Positions 43,571 through 56,194 of a DNA stretch of 64,000 bases are shown one piece after another. The position numbers and the translations under genes were made by a program. The stretch comes from Anastatus disparis (lineage: Eukaryota; Arthropoda; Insecta; Hymenoptera; Eupelmidae), in assembly GCA_017163975.1 (NCBI GenBank), contig JAFFSR010000307.1:558001-622000 (forward strand), in the 5' to 3' direction. Under the pieces are notes generated by a model, which was not told the DNA's origin, did not search any database, and saw only the letters and a program-made list of their open reading frames with translations. Position 1 is the stretch's first letter; each line of letters opens with the position of its first letter.

Positions 43571-44168
43571 TCTAAGATAATATCTTAATAAAAATTTATT
43601 TGGTGAATATCTAAAATTGTAATAGAAATAATAATAAAACAAAATCATGCAGAAAATTAGACAATACATTTAATTTAAATATTAAATAAATATTACATTA
43701 AATGCCCCTACTAAAAAATCTTAAATGAGATTATATGCCGAAATCTTATTTGACAATGTTTTTCATTTTGGTACTAGCGTACAATACCTCGCTCCTAACG
43801 TCGCTCGGTTAGATTTCTTAATACAATTAGAATTTGCAATGTAAAATGATGGTAAATATAAATTTCCAGAATTTAACTTTAAGAATTACAATCTACGGAT
43901 GCTTAGACATTTTACCAATGGATTTTTATATCTAAAAAGTTGAATTGTAAGGTGGAGTATATGTTTGGTTTGAACGTCTCTCTTTATCTTTTCGAGTAAG
44001 TTTCGTATCGAAAAATATAGAAAATTTTGAAGAACCATATAAATCTCAGAAATACCTTTAAAAAGTTAAAATTTCAAAGTCCAATTATAAAGAATTACTT
44101 TGATGAATAGGACTAAAAGATATTAGAGCTGTTATGTGTTGATACGAATAAAGAATAATTATATATTT

Positions 44169-44413
44169 AATTCATAGTCGTGTTTTGAGCATTAAGTATG
44201 ACTTGAAACTTAAGTATCGTTACTTGAGCAATAGCTGTTATTTCAATTAAGTGTCACATCTTTACCGACGAGTATCTTATCTGTGTGATTTTGTTCCATA
44301 ACTAACTGTGATAACCTCTTTATGTAGCACTCAATTGAAGTAACAGCTGATATTCAAGTAGCGATACTTAGGTTTTAAGTCATACTTAATACTCAAGACA
44401 CGAGTATGAATTC
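44169..44413. mobile_element. fold-back MITE, ~245 bp
   Basis: attcatagtcgtgttttgagcattaagtatgac ... gtcatacttaatactcaagacacgagtatgaat. Inner arms caatagctgttatttcaattaag / tcaattgaagtaacagctg. No coding capacity. Confidence 0.8.
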
Positions 44414-45544
44414 GGACCTTAGTGTATACAGGTGTAGAATTAGTGCACGTTATATAATTGATTTCTCATTATTTAGCGTGTAACTGACTTAAGCTTTTAA
44501 GAGACCGCTGCGATACATTTTAAACCTATTTGAAAAAATTATACATTTAGATGCGTATAATACTAATTGTTTCAACTTTGTATTTAAGTCAAAGTATTCG
44601 CAATTACGCTTAAACTAAAACATGTTAAAACGATCGCGCATACTAAGCTTGGAGAAAGTTGAGACGGAAAATTAAAAGAGTTAACTACGACTTATCAAGA
44701 AATAGAAAAGATGATATCAAAGTAAGTTTAAAAGAAAGTTTAAGAAAGTGAGTTTAAGTTTAAGAAAAATTGATACAATGTTTTAAAAAATGAAAATCAG
44801 TTGAGAGTTGTAAAAATAAATTAAAATAACGTTTTGCATCAAAATAATACATTTTGTTTTACATCAATATTCCAATTTTGTAGTATTATCGTGAAAGCAC
44901 GTGTAGTGAACAAAAGCAGGACAAACAATTTCAAATCAGGAATATGTCATATATGACTGTACATAAATAAATTAAAAAAATTTTACAGTAAATTTAACAG
45001 ATGATTATGATTATGAAGTCACAAAACTTATGTGTATAAGGTAACTTTCAGAATTTCATCAACATATAGTATAATCAATAACAATGAATAAAAAAAATAG
45101 TATAAACATCTAAGGCACAGTCTGTTTAAAATAATTTTAAAAGTCTTACTGATGAATCCTAAATAAACAGATTTGGACAAAACGTTCTCTTGATGATTAA
45201 GTTTTTTGAGAATATGCTTTTGAACATGCACACACTTCACAGAACATTAAAAGCACATTCAACAAGAAAATTAATTATAATTCAATGGATACTATATTTG
45301 TTGAAACAAATAGACAAAGTCACCCTTTTCAACGTAATCGTCAACAACATTATCATAAAAACAACAGTCACCGTCATTGTTAAAACTTTCTTATTATTGT
45401 AGAAATGAATAACTTAATCCTAAATAGTTATATTATCAACAATGCGTGTGTATGCGTATATTAATGTCCGTGTATAGGCCTGCACGAGCATGTGCTATCA
45501 TTTGTCAAGGTGTATGACTATGTATAATCGTGTGTAATCGCATG
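44414..45544. other. AT-rich non-coding, no gene seen
   Basis: No recognisable gene or paired ends. Opposed short frames at 45028-45402 are AT-rich and lack family resemblance. Confidence 0.45.
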
Positions 45545-45830
45545 TCAAACACGTGCATACACGTACACACGCGTACACACGCGTACAAACATGTACGAAC
45601 ACATATAAATGAGTACACACGGACAAACACGTACGCACACGCAGAAACACGTACACACACGTCCACAAACGTACATAACGTATAAAAACGTATACACAAG
45701 TACGCCAACGTACAAACACGTACAAACACGTACAAACCTGTACACACATGCAAAATCACGTACACACACGTACAAACATGTACGGACACATTCAAAAAAG
45801 TACACACACACGTAAAAACAGTGAGATTTT
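45545..45830. repeat. 12-bp ACACGTACAAAC-type minisatellite
   Basis: About 22 imperfect units of acacgtacaaac / acacgtacacac. Frames on both strands across it give Cys/Val or Thr/His-rich artefacts. Confidence 0.85.
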
Positions 45831-47986
45831 CACCTAAAAATCTCACCTACATTAAAAATAGTCAAACAGCTACCTAAAGAGGGGCACACGTACGAGGGAA
45901 GGCTTAAACTGTTGTTTTTACTATATTCATTATGCTCAGGAAATTTGAGAATGATCGAAAGAACGGTCATTTTTTATAGCTCAAGAAACACGTAGAAAAA
46001 TATAAAAAAAGTATCATTTTTGGCGTATAAAATTATGTACCATGATGACCGATTTCTCAATCAATACCAAAATTTAATTACATATTCTATTCACAGAAAC
46101 GAGTAATTTAAGCCCTTATTGAAGTGTGTGCCACTCCAGAAACTTGTATTATGGTCTTTTGAATTGTTGTGAAGTCGATCTCTCAAAATTAAGAAGTTCC
46201 ACGGGTATCCCCATATGGGTAAATCTTTCATAATGTTAAAATTTCACCTGCAACAAATTAAAAAAAAAAATACAGGCACACGTATAAAACTAATTTTCTC
46301 TGAATGTTGACGTATTATAATGAAAGAAAAAAATCGTGTTACTCACTTTTAAGGGTAGTCTTTTTAACAAACATCAAAAGACAGATTTTCGAGTAAATTT
46401 TTCATAGTGTTAAAATTTACTTTCAATAAATTAAAAAAAATTGAAGACACATGTATCAAATTTATTCTTTTTAAATGTTGATATATTAAAATGATAATAA
46501 ACGAAAAAATCGCATTACTCACTTTTGAAGATAGCTTTTTTTAATATAAGACATTTAAATATATTCATTATTATCACACCCAGGTATAATATTTTACCTA
46601 TCTCAGATCAGTTTTTTAAGTATTTTGGGCTATAATAGATCATTTTCCATTGAGCTTTTTCATTTTTACATGTTTAATATGTTACAGAAAATATTTAAAT
46701 ACGCAATTTACATTAATAATTACAAAATTTTTTGTAATAAATAAAATATGCCAGAAATGGCAATTTTTTTGGAAAATTCATTTTTGGTGATTCGGGTATT
46801 AAAATTGAGTGATATTAGTTACCCAATGGCTTTTGGGATTCCTGATTACAAATCATAAGTGAGTGGAATATCAATTTATTTTTGCTAAAATTGTCAATCT
46901 TAGGGTATGAAATTTGACATAGATTTGTGTAGTTTATGTTTTCGAATAAAAATACTTATATTCCTTTTAACCAAATATTTTAGTTTATTTAATAAACATT
47001 GAATCTAAAAATTTTAAATTTTAAATCTAGAAATTTCAGTGATGGTTCAACTCAACGTTCTAGGTGTAAGCTATTAAATACATACTAAAACTGAGCTTTT
47101 TAAAGTTTAAACTCTTTAGAATTAAAACATTGATAGAAACTAGGTAATCGATGTAAATTTGGAAAATTTAATAGCCGGGAAAAATTCAATGATTTCCAGA
47201 ATACTCGAAATAATACTTCAAAAGCAACTTAAAGATTACATTGAGTATTATAAAATAGTAAATTACAAAGTTCACAACAGAGAAAAGATGAATCAAAGCT
47301 TAGGTTTTCATATTAGTGGATAAAAACCTATTTTCAAAAGTGAGTCACGTTTTTTAAGTATAATTTCAAACGAACAAAGAACTTTATCTACACTAGGCAC
47401 ACGTTCCTAATAAAAAAATTTCTCTTTGTGATTCTAAATATTACCTTTTGATGTAGTTTAAAATGTCACCGCTGAATAGTCTTTTTTACAGCATCGTATT
47501 TTCCAGAAAAAAGTAAAATATATAAATTTTTGGTAACATTTTAATAACCTTTCAGAAAGTACTTTTGTTAACAGGCACACACCCATGCTCTTGATTTTCC
47601 AAAAGTATGTGTATAGATAAAGCTTTGGTGTGAATTTCAAATCAAAAAAGCAGTAGTCATTTTTTTTATAGCGGTAATTTATCATTTTACATGGCCTGGT
47701 AACATTTAAATTTCAAAAAAAAAACCTCTTTTCCCCATCCGCCATAAAATGACACGTCTAATTATCATTACAAATATAACAAAATTAGTTTCTAATAACT
47801 CAATAAATCAGTGAACATTTGCTAACAAGATGTGCTATCTCATATTTAGGAGAAATGACGCAGTAACATGATTTTTAAAAGTATGAAAGAATTACCCATA
47901 TATCTTCTGATTTTTATATAAAAAAATATTATATCACGAATTTATATGAAGAATGAATATATTATAAGCAGATTCTTTCTTTTAGA
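45831..47986. other. non-coding with a ~185-bp tandem duplication
   Basis: At 46222-46400 and 46405-46560 two diverged copies occur in tandem (ttcata.tgttaaaattt ... gaatgttga.gtatta.aatga ... cg.attactcacttttgaag). The remainder to 47986 shows no gene. Confidence 0.55.
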
Positions 47987-48377
47987 CTTAAGAGTCGGCC
48001 GTATTGCTCTGTCCTTGTCCAATCTAAATATTCTCCATAATTAATAAATTAAATATTTATATACAAATGTAAGAGATGAGCGCTCTAGAGCAAAAAACGA
48101 GCAAACGATTCTATTTTATGAAAAACTATGAAATTTCCATTATTTCTCAAGTAAAGTATGAAATGAAAAAGATTAAGTATAGTTTGACTGTATTTTTCGT
48201 CTCATACTTTATTTAAAAAATAATGGAAATTTCATATTTTTTTCATAGAGTAGAATCGTTTGCTCGTTTTTTGCTCTACAGCGCTTATTTCTTACATTTT
48301 TATATAAATATTTAATTTATTTATTATAACATGAATTTAGATTAAACAAAGACAGAGTGATACGGCCGACTCTTAAG
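47987..48377. mobile_element. fold-back MITE with CTTAAGAGTCGGCCGTAT termini
   Basis: cttaagagtcggccgtat ... atacggccgactcttaag, with arms of about 180 bases (gcaaaaaacgagcaaacgattctatt / agaatcgtttgctcgttttttgc). The family recurs as fragments at 36628, 42397 and probably 30745. Confidence 0.88.
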
Positions 48378-48819
48378 TGACTATTTTCAGTAGGGTTTAC
48401 TATTCTGATGACTATGGAGCTATTTTAAAATCAATGTTAGTTCAATTTTATGATCATAATATTTCACTTCATGTTCAAAGACTAAAGTTAGTTTTCAGTA
48501 TTGGTTTTTCGACAACTGTATATATCAATATTACATCAATGTTACTTCAAAGTTACGTAAAAATCAATAAAGTTTGGTTTGAATGATTCCAAATCTGGAA
48601 TCCATGATAATAGATTTAAAATTACTGCTTCCACCATTATTTGTAATATAGCATCATAGTTATTTATTATTGATGTGCATTTAAATTTTTTAGAAGATAA
48701 TAACGGATTTTTTAAATTTGTCTCATTTATATTAATGAATTTCAATGCAGAACATTTTCATGTTATGAATGAATGATATTAATAACGTTCATAATATTTA
48801 AATTAAAAATTATTTTGAT

Positions 48820-49560
48820 TTTAACAATGGAAGGTTTAAATTGCTATATTGCTCAATTGGTTGTCACGGATAAATGTAAAGAAGACTTTCATACTAAATA
48901 TGATGTCAAATATAAATTACAAGATTTGAGTAAAAATGAATTGGTACTTTTACAGAATAGAATTTCTAATTTTCAATATATACCTACAGAGGTGATCTGA
49001 CCATACCACAAACCTAAATATTTGGATCATGATTCTGATTTTTGAATTTGTTGCTGTGATCCCTTCAAGAATCATTCAAAGAAATTAATAAAATCTTTAA
49101 GAATCATATCTACTGATTTGTATGAGAAATTTTAAAAATTTAGTAATGGTATTTTGCTTTCTGGTGATAAGTTATGCTTAAATTATTATATACGTGTATC
49201 AAATCAAATAAAATCACAAATCAATCAGGAAAATGCACATGGATCTGATGTAGAAACTATCGCTATTTGTAAACATAGCAGTGAAGATGTATGTAGTTCA
49301 CAAACTTCATCTCACGAATCCAATTATCAAACGATGAGTGAAGAACATTTACAAAAAGAAAATAATATAAAAAATAATATTAAGTGAATGTAACTTATCT
49401 TTAGAAAAGCGACCAAAACAATCGACTGAAGTTTTTAAAAATAATGCTGCATTAGTTGCGTGTTCTGTGTATGATAAAATGATTAAAAAAATCAACAGTG
49501 TATATGATCTAAAAATAGAGGTTAAGAGTAGGTTGTATATCCCTATCCTTTTCTAACCAA
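48820..49560 (+). pseudogene. second decayed transposase-like protein, N-terminal part
   Basis: Scattered plus-strand segments in different frames: MEGLNCYIAQLVVTDKC (48828), CCDPFKNHSKKLIKSLR (about 49054), LSGDKLCLNYYIRV (about 49154) with a Gln/Ser-rich stretch to 49387, and SECNLSLEKRPKQSTE near 49393. The order of a CxxP/Cys motif, a short Cys pair, a Q/S-rich linker and an SLxxxP segment parallels the N-terminus of the split transposase at 30061/11290. Frameshifts and stops interrupt it and no catalytic core follows. A relic of a related transposon. Confidence 0.45.
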
Positions 49561-49910
49561 AAAACTGATTTTTCTGCGAAACCTAATAATTGTAGCAAAA
49601 AATAAGAAGAAAGCCCCATCTCGTATCATAAAAAGCAATATTTTCTTTTATGACGAAGAATTATTTTTATCGCTTCGTTTTTAAGAAAACTTTTAAAAAT
49701 CGGATTGTCCATCCTAACCTTTATTTTTTAAGTTTTTCAAAGTTTTCTTCAAAAAGAAACGATAAAAATAATTTTTCCTAATCAAAGAAAATATTGCTCT
49801 TTATGATACAAGATGGGCCTATCTCCTTATTATTTGCTACAATCATTAGTTTTTGTAAAAAAATTAATTCTTTGATTATAAAAGGATAGATATACTCGAC
49901 CTTTTCTTAA
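49520..49910. mobile_element. fold-back element, ~390 bp
   Basis: ggttgtatatccctatccttt ... aaaggatagatatactcgacc, with arms continuing through ctaataattgtagcaaa.aataag / cttattatttgctacaatcattag and cgataaaaataatt. It seems inserted at the 3' end of the transposase relic. Confidence 0.75.
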
Positions 49911-50655
49911 TATTGAAGGGTTGAAAAATAATAAAGAATCATTTCTTGAAATAATTAATAATTTAAGAATAAAATTTTAAAACTCAACTGACTACATAGA
50001 GAAGATTTAGCTACTTACTTTTGTACCTTGATCTTGGAATTATTTAAAGACAAAACAATTTTTTAATTGCTCAGATCATTTGTTCAGAAAAACAAGAACA
50101 TTGAGAAATGGGGAAGCTAAGATTCAATTTTATTCTGTATCATAACTTTCCCTGGTAGGAAATTAGACATTATTTGTCAGAATATCTTAAATGTTCTGTT
50201 CAAAGGGTAGCTCCTCTCTCTCTCTAAGTGACTATAGCTGGTTGCGCTGCGTCTGTGCTCTACCTTTGTTTGATAGTTGCTGCATAATTCTGCCTACGAG
50301 CGTTTTGTTTTAGGTAAGTTGCGCGCAAATCTGCAAGACATGAAATAATATATTGATCATTATCAACAAATCGTGCCTTGCGTGTTGTCTTTGTCATTTT
50401 CTTCTGGCTGCACTTTGGAGGTTAGGTTGGAACGTAGAGTTGCTGGTCGACATCTGTGCCTTTGTTGCCCGCCGACAGCGTTATATACATGCTTTTAACT
50501 GTACATTGACGGCTAAAGTGGGCATTTGCTTTACCAACCGTGGCTGCTTACTATTTTGTTACCATCATGTGTTCTTATTGAAGTAACCTTTTTGCTTGCA
50601 TTTTTTCTGCTGCGTAACGAGGTTAGTGCCAGTTCTTTAGTTGCCACGACATGTG
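49911..50655. other. flank left of the LTR element, no gene called
   Basis: AT-rich to 50200, then GC-richer sequence (50214-50655). A 77-codon frame at 50353 with several Cys is open but unrecognised. Confidence 0.4.
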
Positions 50656-51670
50656 TGTTAAGACGTAGCAATTAGATTTTGTATAAGCAAAAGCATTGCT
50701 GCGAGTGAGCGCGGGTAGAGATATAGGAAAGATCCGAACGCGCGTTCGCGAGCGCGCAGCTACGCCCCTAATTTCGACAGCCAAGCGACTATCAAGTGTA
50801 ACGCTTATGCTTTACAATGTATAATATCCCTACTCTGATGCGGCAGAGTAGGAATATAGCGGCAAGCGCCTAAAATGCGAGCCATCGAGTTTCAGCGAGA
50901 AGTTAAACTCATCACTCTAGTATCGGTCAACGCTTAATAAAGTTCTCCTTAAATTTAAATTCAGAGGCATGTGTGATTTCTTGCTATTCAAACTTTTATA
51001 GCAGCAAAAGAAATGCCTAGCACGCATTTCCCTACCTGCTCAAGTTTGAATAGCGTAAAATAAAATAAAACAAATTAAATCTTCGTGATTTTAAATATCA
51101 AAATAAAAGTGAAGTGGTGAATTTTCCTTCACTATTTAGAAGTAATTTTATTTACCATTAGTGTTTAAAGAGGCTAAGTGTCCAAGTGAAATGTGCCTTG
51201 CATCGACGTGCTTTATCGTAAAGCTTTGTGCTTAAAATAGTACGTCCATGCAAGTGCGTAAATTGTGATTATTTAATAACAAAATAAAAAATTCGGTACA
51301 AGAGGCCACGTAAGAATCCTCAATACCTCATGCTCATAGATATCCTTATCCTAACCTAAGAAATATAACTTAGAGGTTTGACGAGAAGTAATGGACCCGA
51401 ACCTACAGGGCATGGCGTTCCAGTAGCGTACGGTCTGGCTTTCGTCAACCTAACTTTATTAAATAACTCAAGATCTTATTAATTCGACGAGTTTGTACGC
51501 GCGAAAGGGATAGCGTGGTAAACTCGGAGTTTTATATATAAACGGCATCCATCTTGTTTTATCTACTCGATCTTGTCAAAAGGTAAAACAAGGTGCGAAG
51601 TCATTGTATATAGTGCTTTTATTCACCATATACTAAATAAAAGTACGTTATACTCGTGTATGACGTTACA
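50656..51670 (+). repeat. 5' LTR
   Basis: Begins about TGTTAAGACGTAGC and ends GACGTTACA. Near-identical to 56195-57191 apart from point changes and about 16 extra bases (cgcgcgttcgcgag) near 50735. Contains a stem ctactctgatgcggcagagtag and, near the end, tatataaacggcatcc, a possible TATA box, with aataaa signals. Confidence 0.9.
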
Positions 51671-51690
51671 ACTGGAGCCCACAACGTCGA
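51671..51690 (+). promoter_or_regulatory. candidate primer-binding site
   Basis: actggagcccacaacgtcg directly after the 5' LTR; a TGG start two bases downstream of the LTR is the usual form of a tRNA primer site. The tRNA species was not determined. Confidence 0.5.
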
Positions 51691-52193
51691 TTTAGAACTC
51701 ACGACTGAGTAATTTATAAAATAAAAATTTTGTTTCTCAAAAGCCAGATCGTAGCTGCGTTTCAACTGGCGTTCAACTTATTAGAATAGCTTACGCTTGA
51801 GATGAATTTAGATTATGTAATCATGAGAATAAAGAGGAAAAATGGTTAAAAATGAGTAATTCGTGATATAAAAATTTTGGAAGCTAAATTGTATCTGCGT
51901 TAATAATTAATAAAGTTAAAACTAGAAAAGCTAAATTGTATCCGTATCATAGTTGTTTGATAGGTAAATCATAAGCGAAAAATTGAATTTTAATGTATAA
52001 AAGCGTTATATCTATAGCAAAGTTACGACTAACGCTTACAATGGTCATTTCAAACTCAGATCATTTCAATATCAAAACACGTATTATTAAGCAATAAAAA
52101 TTAGTAGCGAAAAAGATTGTTAAATAATAAAATTGTATTAAGAAATTTTGAACTTATATACATAGCGTAATAATCTGAATTGCGTTTGAAAAA

Positions 52194-52535
52194 TTGAAAA
52201 AAGAGAAAATATTAGAAAAAACAAAAATAAAGTTAGAAAAAAGCCAAAAAGATAATAGAAAGAAAGAATATTTTATAATAGAAGCTAGTGAAATTGCAGA
52301 AATATTAACAAAAGTAAAAGAAAATATAGAATTTGCATATGTAAAAATAAAGAAAAACGAAATGAACTTAGAGAACTTAGACAAAAAAGTAAATAAAATA
52401 TCAGAAAGACAAAGTGAACTAGTTGATAAAATTAATTTAATAGGCCATAGATTCAACTATAATATGTCTAGATTGATAGAGCATTTATGCGATCTAGAAA
52501 AAGATATAGAAAAATTGAAAATTGCGAGAGAATAA
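52194..52535 (+). CDS. coiled-coil frame in the LTR element leader
   Basis: Open frame of up to 113 codons in the Gag leader with strongly charged, Lys/Glu-rich heptads (KLEKSQKDNRKKEYF, ENLDKKVNKISERQSELVDK). The given start is TTG; the first ATG in frame is at about 52362 (MNLENL). Likely coiled coil. It may be a separate accessory protein or part of the original gag. No family recognised. Confidence 0.35.
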   Translation: MKKEKILEKTKIKLEKSQKDNRKKEYFIIEASEIAEILTKVKENIEFAYVKIKKNEMNLENLDKKVNKISERQSELVDKINLIGHRFNYNMSRLIEHLCDLEKDIEKLKIARE

Positions 52536-53333
52536 AAGTATAATCATTCGAAATGCTTTGCGATAATACATCGAAAACGGATTAAAATTTGAAAAAAGAA
52601 AGTTAACGTACAGAAAAGAATTCGCGTTTAAATCGTTTCGTAAAGCACATCAAATGATACATACGAAACACAGTGCAAAAGTAAACAAACGTACAAAAGT
52701 AAATTGATGTTAGCTCCGAATCATATTAAATAAAATTTAACACGACAAGAAATAAAATATTAAAATTAAAAGCAGTGACACTCAACTTAAGCAGTGGCAC
52801 TCAATATTTAGAAAATAAATTGATAACGGCAATTAATATGTTGTAAGTTAAATAAAATATAACTAATCAAGAAATACAGTTAAAATAAAATTGTCGTATT
52901 GAATTTTATTGAAAAACGAAGGGAGGCATTTAACGTTTAATAGCTAAATTAAATTTTGATAAATGTGATTTAAATATAATATAGAAATAAATTAAGCGTT
53001 AAATATTTAATATTCAAAATAAATAATTGTAAATGAACAACGCCACAGACATATAGGAAATAAATAAACAGAGATTAACAAATTAGAAAGTAATAAACAA
53101 TTTAACAGTTAAACTTGAAAAACAAAGCAAATTTTAAAATGTAAATATCAAAAGATTTTATATTTAAAGAAAAGAGTTTCAATTTATATTATAGCGTTTT
53201 ATGATCAAGTAAAATTCTAAGCATTCAAATATTTTTTTTTTAGATATTTTTGATTTTTTTTTCTCAAACTCTTTATGAAGAAACATTTATTCGATTCGTT
53301 TATTGTAAATTGCGTAAATAATAATTAGACAAA

Positions 53334-54736
53334 ATGCCGAAAAAACGTAGATCAGATGTCATAATGCAAGAGATTCAAGAACATCAAGAGAGCTTAACAA
53401 CTATTCCAACGAAACTACAAGAATGGATGCAGGTAGTTTCAACTGAATTGAAAACTTTATTCCAACAAAATGAAACAATGGAGAATAAGATGAATAATTC
53501 AGCTGATTGGGACAAATTAGTAAACATAGGGTTGGATAAAGAAGTAATGAAAGATTATACAATTAAAAATCAGCTAGGTGTGTTGACAGATGCATTAATT
53601 GAAGTAAGAAATTAAAACAAGTATCTACGGTATAGCATAGATAAACAAGAAGAAAGCTTCGAAAATGAAAAAAAAAGAATTAAAAAGAAAAAATGAACAG
53701 CTAAATAGAGAGTTAAATAATTTAAAAACAAGATATACTAAACGATACATACATTAAAGAAGTTCATAATAGGTTAATTAAAAGAATAGATGATATAGCT
53801 GATGAACAAGACATAAAAATAAATCAAGTTCAAGAACAAATAAATAGTAATAGTACACCAAATAAAACAAATGAATACACACAACCCAAAATAAAAATTC
53901 CATTACCAAAATTTGAAGGACTGGAAGGCGAAAGGCCAATAAAATTTTTAAGTGAATTGGATATATATATAGCGTTGAAGAAGTTAGACAATGAAGAGAA
54001 ATTACAGATTTTTCAAACTGCACAACAAAAAGAAGCGAACGCATGATGGTACATACACTAGGATGATGTACACACGTTCAACGATTTTAAAGAATTATTC
54101 ATAGAAAGATTTTGGAATAGAGATATACAACGAATATCAAGAAGAAAGGTTGAATTCGGCTTATATTATGAAGGAAGCAGAATGTCAAGAGTATCTTATG
54201 CTACACAGGTATTTGGATATGCTGAGGAATTAAACTTAAATTACACTGATGATGAGATAGTAGAAAGAATAGCTAATCAGTTTAACAGGAGTATAAGACA
54301 AGCCTTCCAATTTTCACAGATAAAAAATAAAGCAACACTATTAAGAATATTAGCAGATTATGACAGTGACGAAAAACAATATAAACATAAAAATCAAAAA
54401 GACAACCTACAACATCAAGAGGGAGAAAATTACCCACAACGAGAAATTCTAAATCATCAAGAGGAAGAAGGAACAAACAAGTTTACGACGAAAAATCACA
54501 ACAAATATGAAAAACAAAACACTAATTATGGTCAAAGACCAGAATATAAAGAATACAATCAAGTAAATTACACTGAGGTATTCGACAATAATAAAAATAA
54601 TAAAAGAAAATTCAGACCATACGAGAAGTTTAAAACTCCTGTGAGTCAGAAAATGCTGAAACAAAGCATAAATGAGTTAGATGTTCTAAATATAAACATC
54701 GATGATGAACCTGATATAGATAATCAGGAAAACTAA
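53334..54736 (+). pseudogene. retrotransposon Gag, frameshifted and with stops
   Basis: First frame 53334-53615 (MPKKRRSDVIMQEIQEHQES) is a helical coiled-coil N-terminus. About 53650-53760 the reading changes frame more than once. From about 53760 another frame runs to 54736 and contains the capsid domain: PKIKIPLPKFEGLEGERPIKF, LDIYIALKKLDNEEKLQIF, TFNDFKELFIERFW, SRVSYATQVFGYAEELNLNY and EIVERIANQFNRSIRQAF. Two in-frame stops, at about 54043 and 54061, stand where Trp and Gln-like residues are usual. The tail is Asn/Gln/Lys-rich without zinc knuckles. Confidence 0.78.
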
Positions 54737-54831
54737 ATAAAGTTGTATTTCAAAATACAGAGGGGGGCAGAGATACAACGAGAATTAATACCTCAAAAAA
54801 GAAAAAAATTGAAAATTCAAATACTCATAAA

Positions 54832-55479
54832 ATGTTAAATATGATTGTGGAGACAGGGCATAAATCGGAACTATTATCTATGTTAAACGACGAATATGTC
54901 AATGTAACAAAAAATGAGCGAAAGCAAAGCGAGTACACTCATGATAAATTAAAAGAAGCACACGAGAGCAAAAACTTGGAGACATGTGTATTCAATAAAA
55001 ATGAAGAGATTGTAATTTTCTCTCATAATAAAAATTATACTACTACTCATGGTCTCACAAAAGATGAGATTCATGAAAAAATTAAAATAAATGGTGATAA
55101 TAAAACACCAAAACAAATTGAACAAACATATTCAAGTTGCAAAGATGACAAACTTTTTGAGAATGCTACTGACTCTATGACATATAAACATTGGGTAAAA
55201 CCTATAAAAAATACACCTTCTTATTCTTCAGTTGAGAGAAATAAGAAAAGCTACAAGCAAGGTGAACAAACCTCATTTAATAAAAATATAAAATATAAAC
55301 GAATAAATTTAAAACTCATATTGAACAGACAAAAAATGAAATCAGCAATTTCATCGATATATGATAATTTGAAAGAAATCAAGAAGAGTTATGGCCACAG
55401 TGGACCAAAAAATAAATTATTAATAAACAATGATGAAAGCATCATCGAAGAAAAAGGACTGAAGAAGAAAAATCGTTAA
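54832..55479 (+). CDS. unknown 215-aa frame after gag
   Basis: Open frame starting MLNMIVETGHKSELLSMLND, Lys/Asn/Glu-rich throughout, with no membrane segment, zinc motif or polymerase motif. It follows a purine-rich agaggggggcagag string at 54758. It could be the remnant of a pol or env region or a captured sequence. The rest to 56194 is AT-rich with a gggggg polypurine-like string at 55938. Confidence 0.35.
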   Translation: MLNMIVETGHKSELLSMLNDEYVNVTKNERKQSEYTHDKLKEAHESKNLETCVFNKNEEIVIFSHNKNYTTTHGLTKDEIHEKIKINGDNKTPKQIEQTYSSCKDDKLFENATDSMTYKHWVKPIKNTPSYSSVERNKKSYKQGEQTSFNKNIKYKRINLKLILNRQKMKSAISSIYDNLKEIKKSYGHSGPKNKLLINNDESIIEEKGLKKKNR

Positions 55480-56194
55480 CAGAATGCAATCAACACATTT
55501 AGGTAGAGAAGAACCTAAAGTAAATGTAAAATAATTTTAAGCATTGAGCCAATTTTGAAAAAATATATTTATATTAAAAGTTTATTAAAAATTAAAGTAT
55601 TTGAAAAATTAAATTCATAAAAAAAAGGTAAGACAAAAGATTAAATTAAAATATAAAATAAGAAAAATCTTGTAAAAACTAAAAATTCAATATGATGAAT
55701 TAGATAATGTTAAAATCAAAAAGAAAAAGAAAGCTAATTAAAGTAAAATTGAAATTAAATATAAAGTAAAGTGATTAGTTGCCTAGTTTGTCGGTGTGCG
55801 TTGAGGAAACAAAGTTTTTCGCACGTATTTTCTCTCAAAAAACAAAACATTATTCAAAATGTAAAAGAATACATTAAGTATAGAAATTTAAATATAAAAA
55901 CGTTTATTTCAAACGTTAAATACGTGCGAAAAACTTTATTTGGGGGGCACGTATAGCCCACACAAACTTGCTCAGGTAGAGAAATAAATTGTTTAAATTG
56001 TCTAAATCTAAGAAATAAAATTATTGTTAGTTTGAATAATAAGAAAATGATATAATGTAAAAAGATATAAGTAGAAGTACGCGCGATCAGTCGTAGCAAT
56101 GCTTTTTATCAGTTAAAAAATATAATTCATATAAATTTATGAAATGAAGTGCATTTTTAAATAGAATCAAAGCCACTTTATTGCAGTGGGGCAT

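Noticed and set aside
45498..45846. Cys/Val-rich frames and a CRISPR-like look
   Set aside because: A 12-bp minisatellite without distinct spacers, in a eukaryotic context.
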